Shown: positions 63,784-64,000 of the stretch, piece by piece
Numbering within the stretch: position 1 is the first letter of the stretch
Layout of the letters: each line of letters starts with the position of its first letter
DNA from: Balneola sp.
Lineage (GTDB): Bacteria > Bacteroidota > Rhodothermia > Balneolales > Balneolaceae
DNA length: 64,000 nucleotides
Reading direction: 5' to 3'
Assembly (NCBI GenBank): GCA_017640785.1
Contig: JAEPPZ010000008.1
Coordinates: 124,001 to 188,000, forward strand
Translations under genes and position numbers: made by a program
Notes under the pieces: model-generated
Told to the model about the DNA's origin: nothing
Seen by the model: the letters and a program-made list of their open reading frames with translations, nothing else
The model's database searches: none

Positions 63784-64000
63784 TTAATCATAGTTTCGCG
63801 CACCGAATATTTCGCTTCCTACCCGAACCATGGTTGCTCCTTCTTCTATCGCAACTTCCATATCGTTGCTCATCCCCATAGAGAGCTCTCTGAGTTTAAC
63901 ACTTCCTGAGTTAAATTCCTGATGCTCATCAAAAAGGTTTTTTAGCAACTTGAATTCATGGCGCACATCTTCAGGGTCATCTGTAAAAGTAGCCATTCCC
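63784..64000 (-). CDS. yggS: YggS-family pyridoxal phosphate homeostasis protein, partial
   Basis: Only the last 72 residues are in the window; the frame stays open across the right edge. The end matches Ygg[42 protein letters not shown] and [11 protein letters not shown], the strands and loop binding the PLP phosphate. It binds PLP and buffers its level. Its start is outside the window. Confidence 0.92.
   Translation of the reverse strand, partial: GMATFTDDPEDVRHEFKLLKNLFDEHQEFNSGSVKLRELSMGMSNDMEVAIEEGATMVRVGSEIFGARNYD

Overview
The window is 64 kb of bacterial chromosome with about 60 protein genes, two tRNAs and the SRP RNA. It fits the Bacteroidota/Rhodothermota group, most likely Balneolota (Balneola or Gracilimonas relatives). 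The reasons are a type IX secretion C-terminal sorting domain containing NYPNPFNP, an OmpA protein with thrombospondin type 3 repeats, a DUF5686-type outer-membrane barrel, YpdA (bacillithiol pathway), weak dependence on Shine-Dalgarno sites with several TTG/GTG starts, and Bacteroidota-style TAnnTTTG promoter boxes before all three RNA genes. No prophage, CRISPR array, IS element or plasmid gene is visible. The lineage call is inference from these traits.

Layout. 0-13 kb: a PAS histidine kinase/receiver pair and M28 peptidase (minus); SDR, aldehyde dehydrogenase, AcuI-like reductase and an MltF-like transglycosylase (plus); then a tight minus-strand partner-switching operon (STAS, HATPase, SpoIIE phosphatase) ending in a small unknown gene. 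13-20.3 kb: secreted proteins: an M30-like metallopeptidase with a T9SS tail, a lipoprotein, a lipase-like gene split by a frameshift, a beta-propeller lipoprotein and a small exported protein. 20.4-26.3 kb: SPOR lipoprotein, orphan ABC ATPase, GlsB-like membrane protein, DUF5686 protein, OmpA, tRNA-Ala. 26.4-33.3 kb: a four-gene operon joining an exported Ig-like protein, an anchored FecR-domain protein, a large outer-membrane barrel and a CHASE2 class III nucleotide cyclase; this is the best candidate here for a poorly described signalling system. 33.4-43.2 kb: SRP RNA, YpdA, YheT-like hydrolase, orphan HsdR_N protein, DksA-like protein without its zinc finger, DUF3052, zinc alcohol dehydrogenase, RF3, metzincin-like lipoprotein, GNAT, MltB.

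43.5-56.6 kb is housekeeping: lpdA, lipB and lipA (lipoate and 2-oxoacid dehydrogenases), plsY-gpsA (phospholipid precursors), an AlbA_2 protein, an A-type Fe-S carrier, ComEC, xseB-dxs and queA. 57-64 kb holds an exported protein, tRNA-Arg, a LytS/LytTR pair with a lipoprotein, and a minus-strand group (acidic protein, PNP, DivIVA, two small membrane proteins, partial YggS) that runs off the right edge.

A second theme is the intergenic DNA between 33 and 57 kb. At least six gaps contain long imperfect palindromes of different sequence families, one of which runs into the 3' end of the cyclase gene. They look like families of interspersed palindromic repeats and are listed separately.
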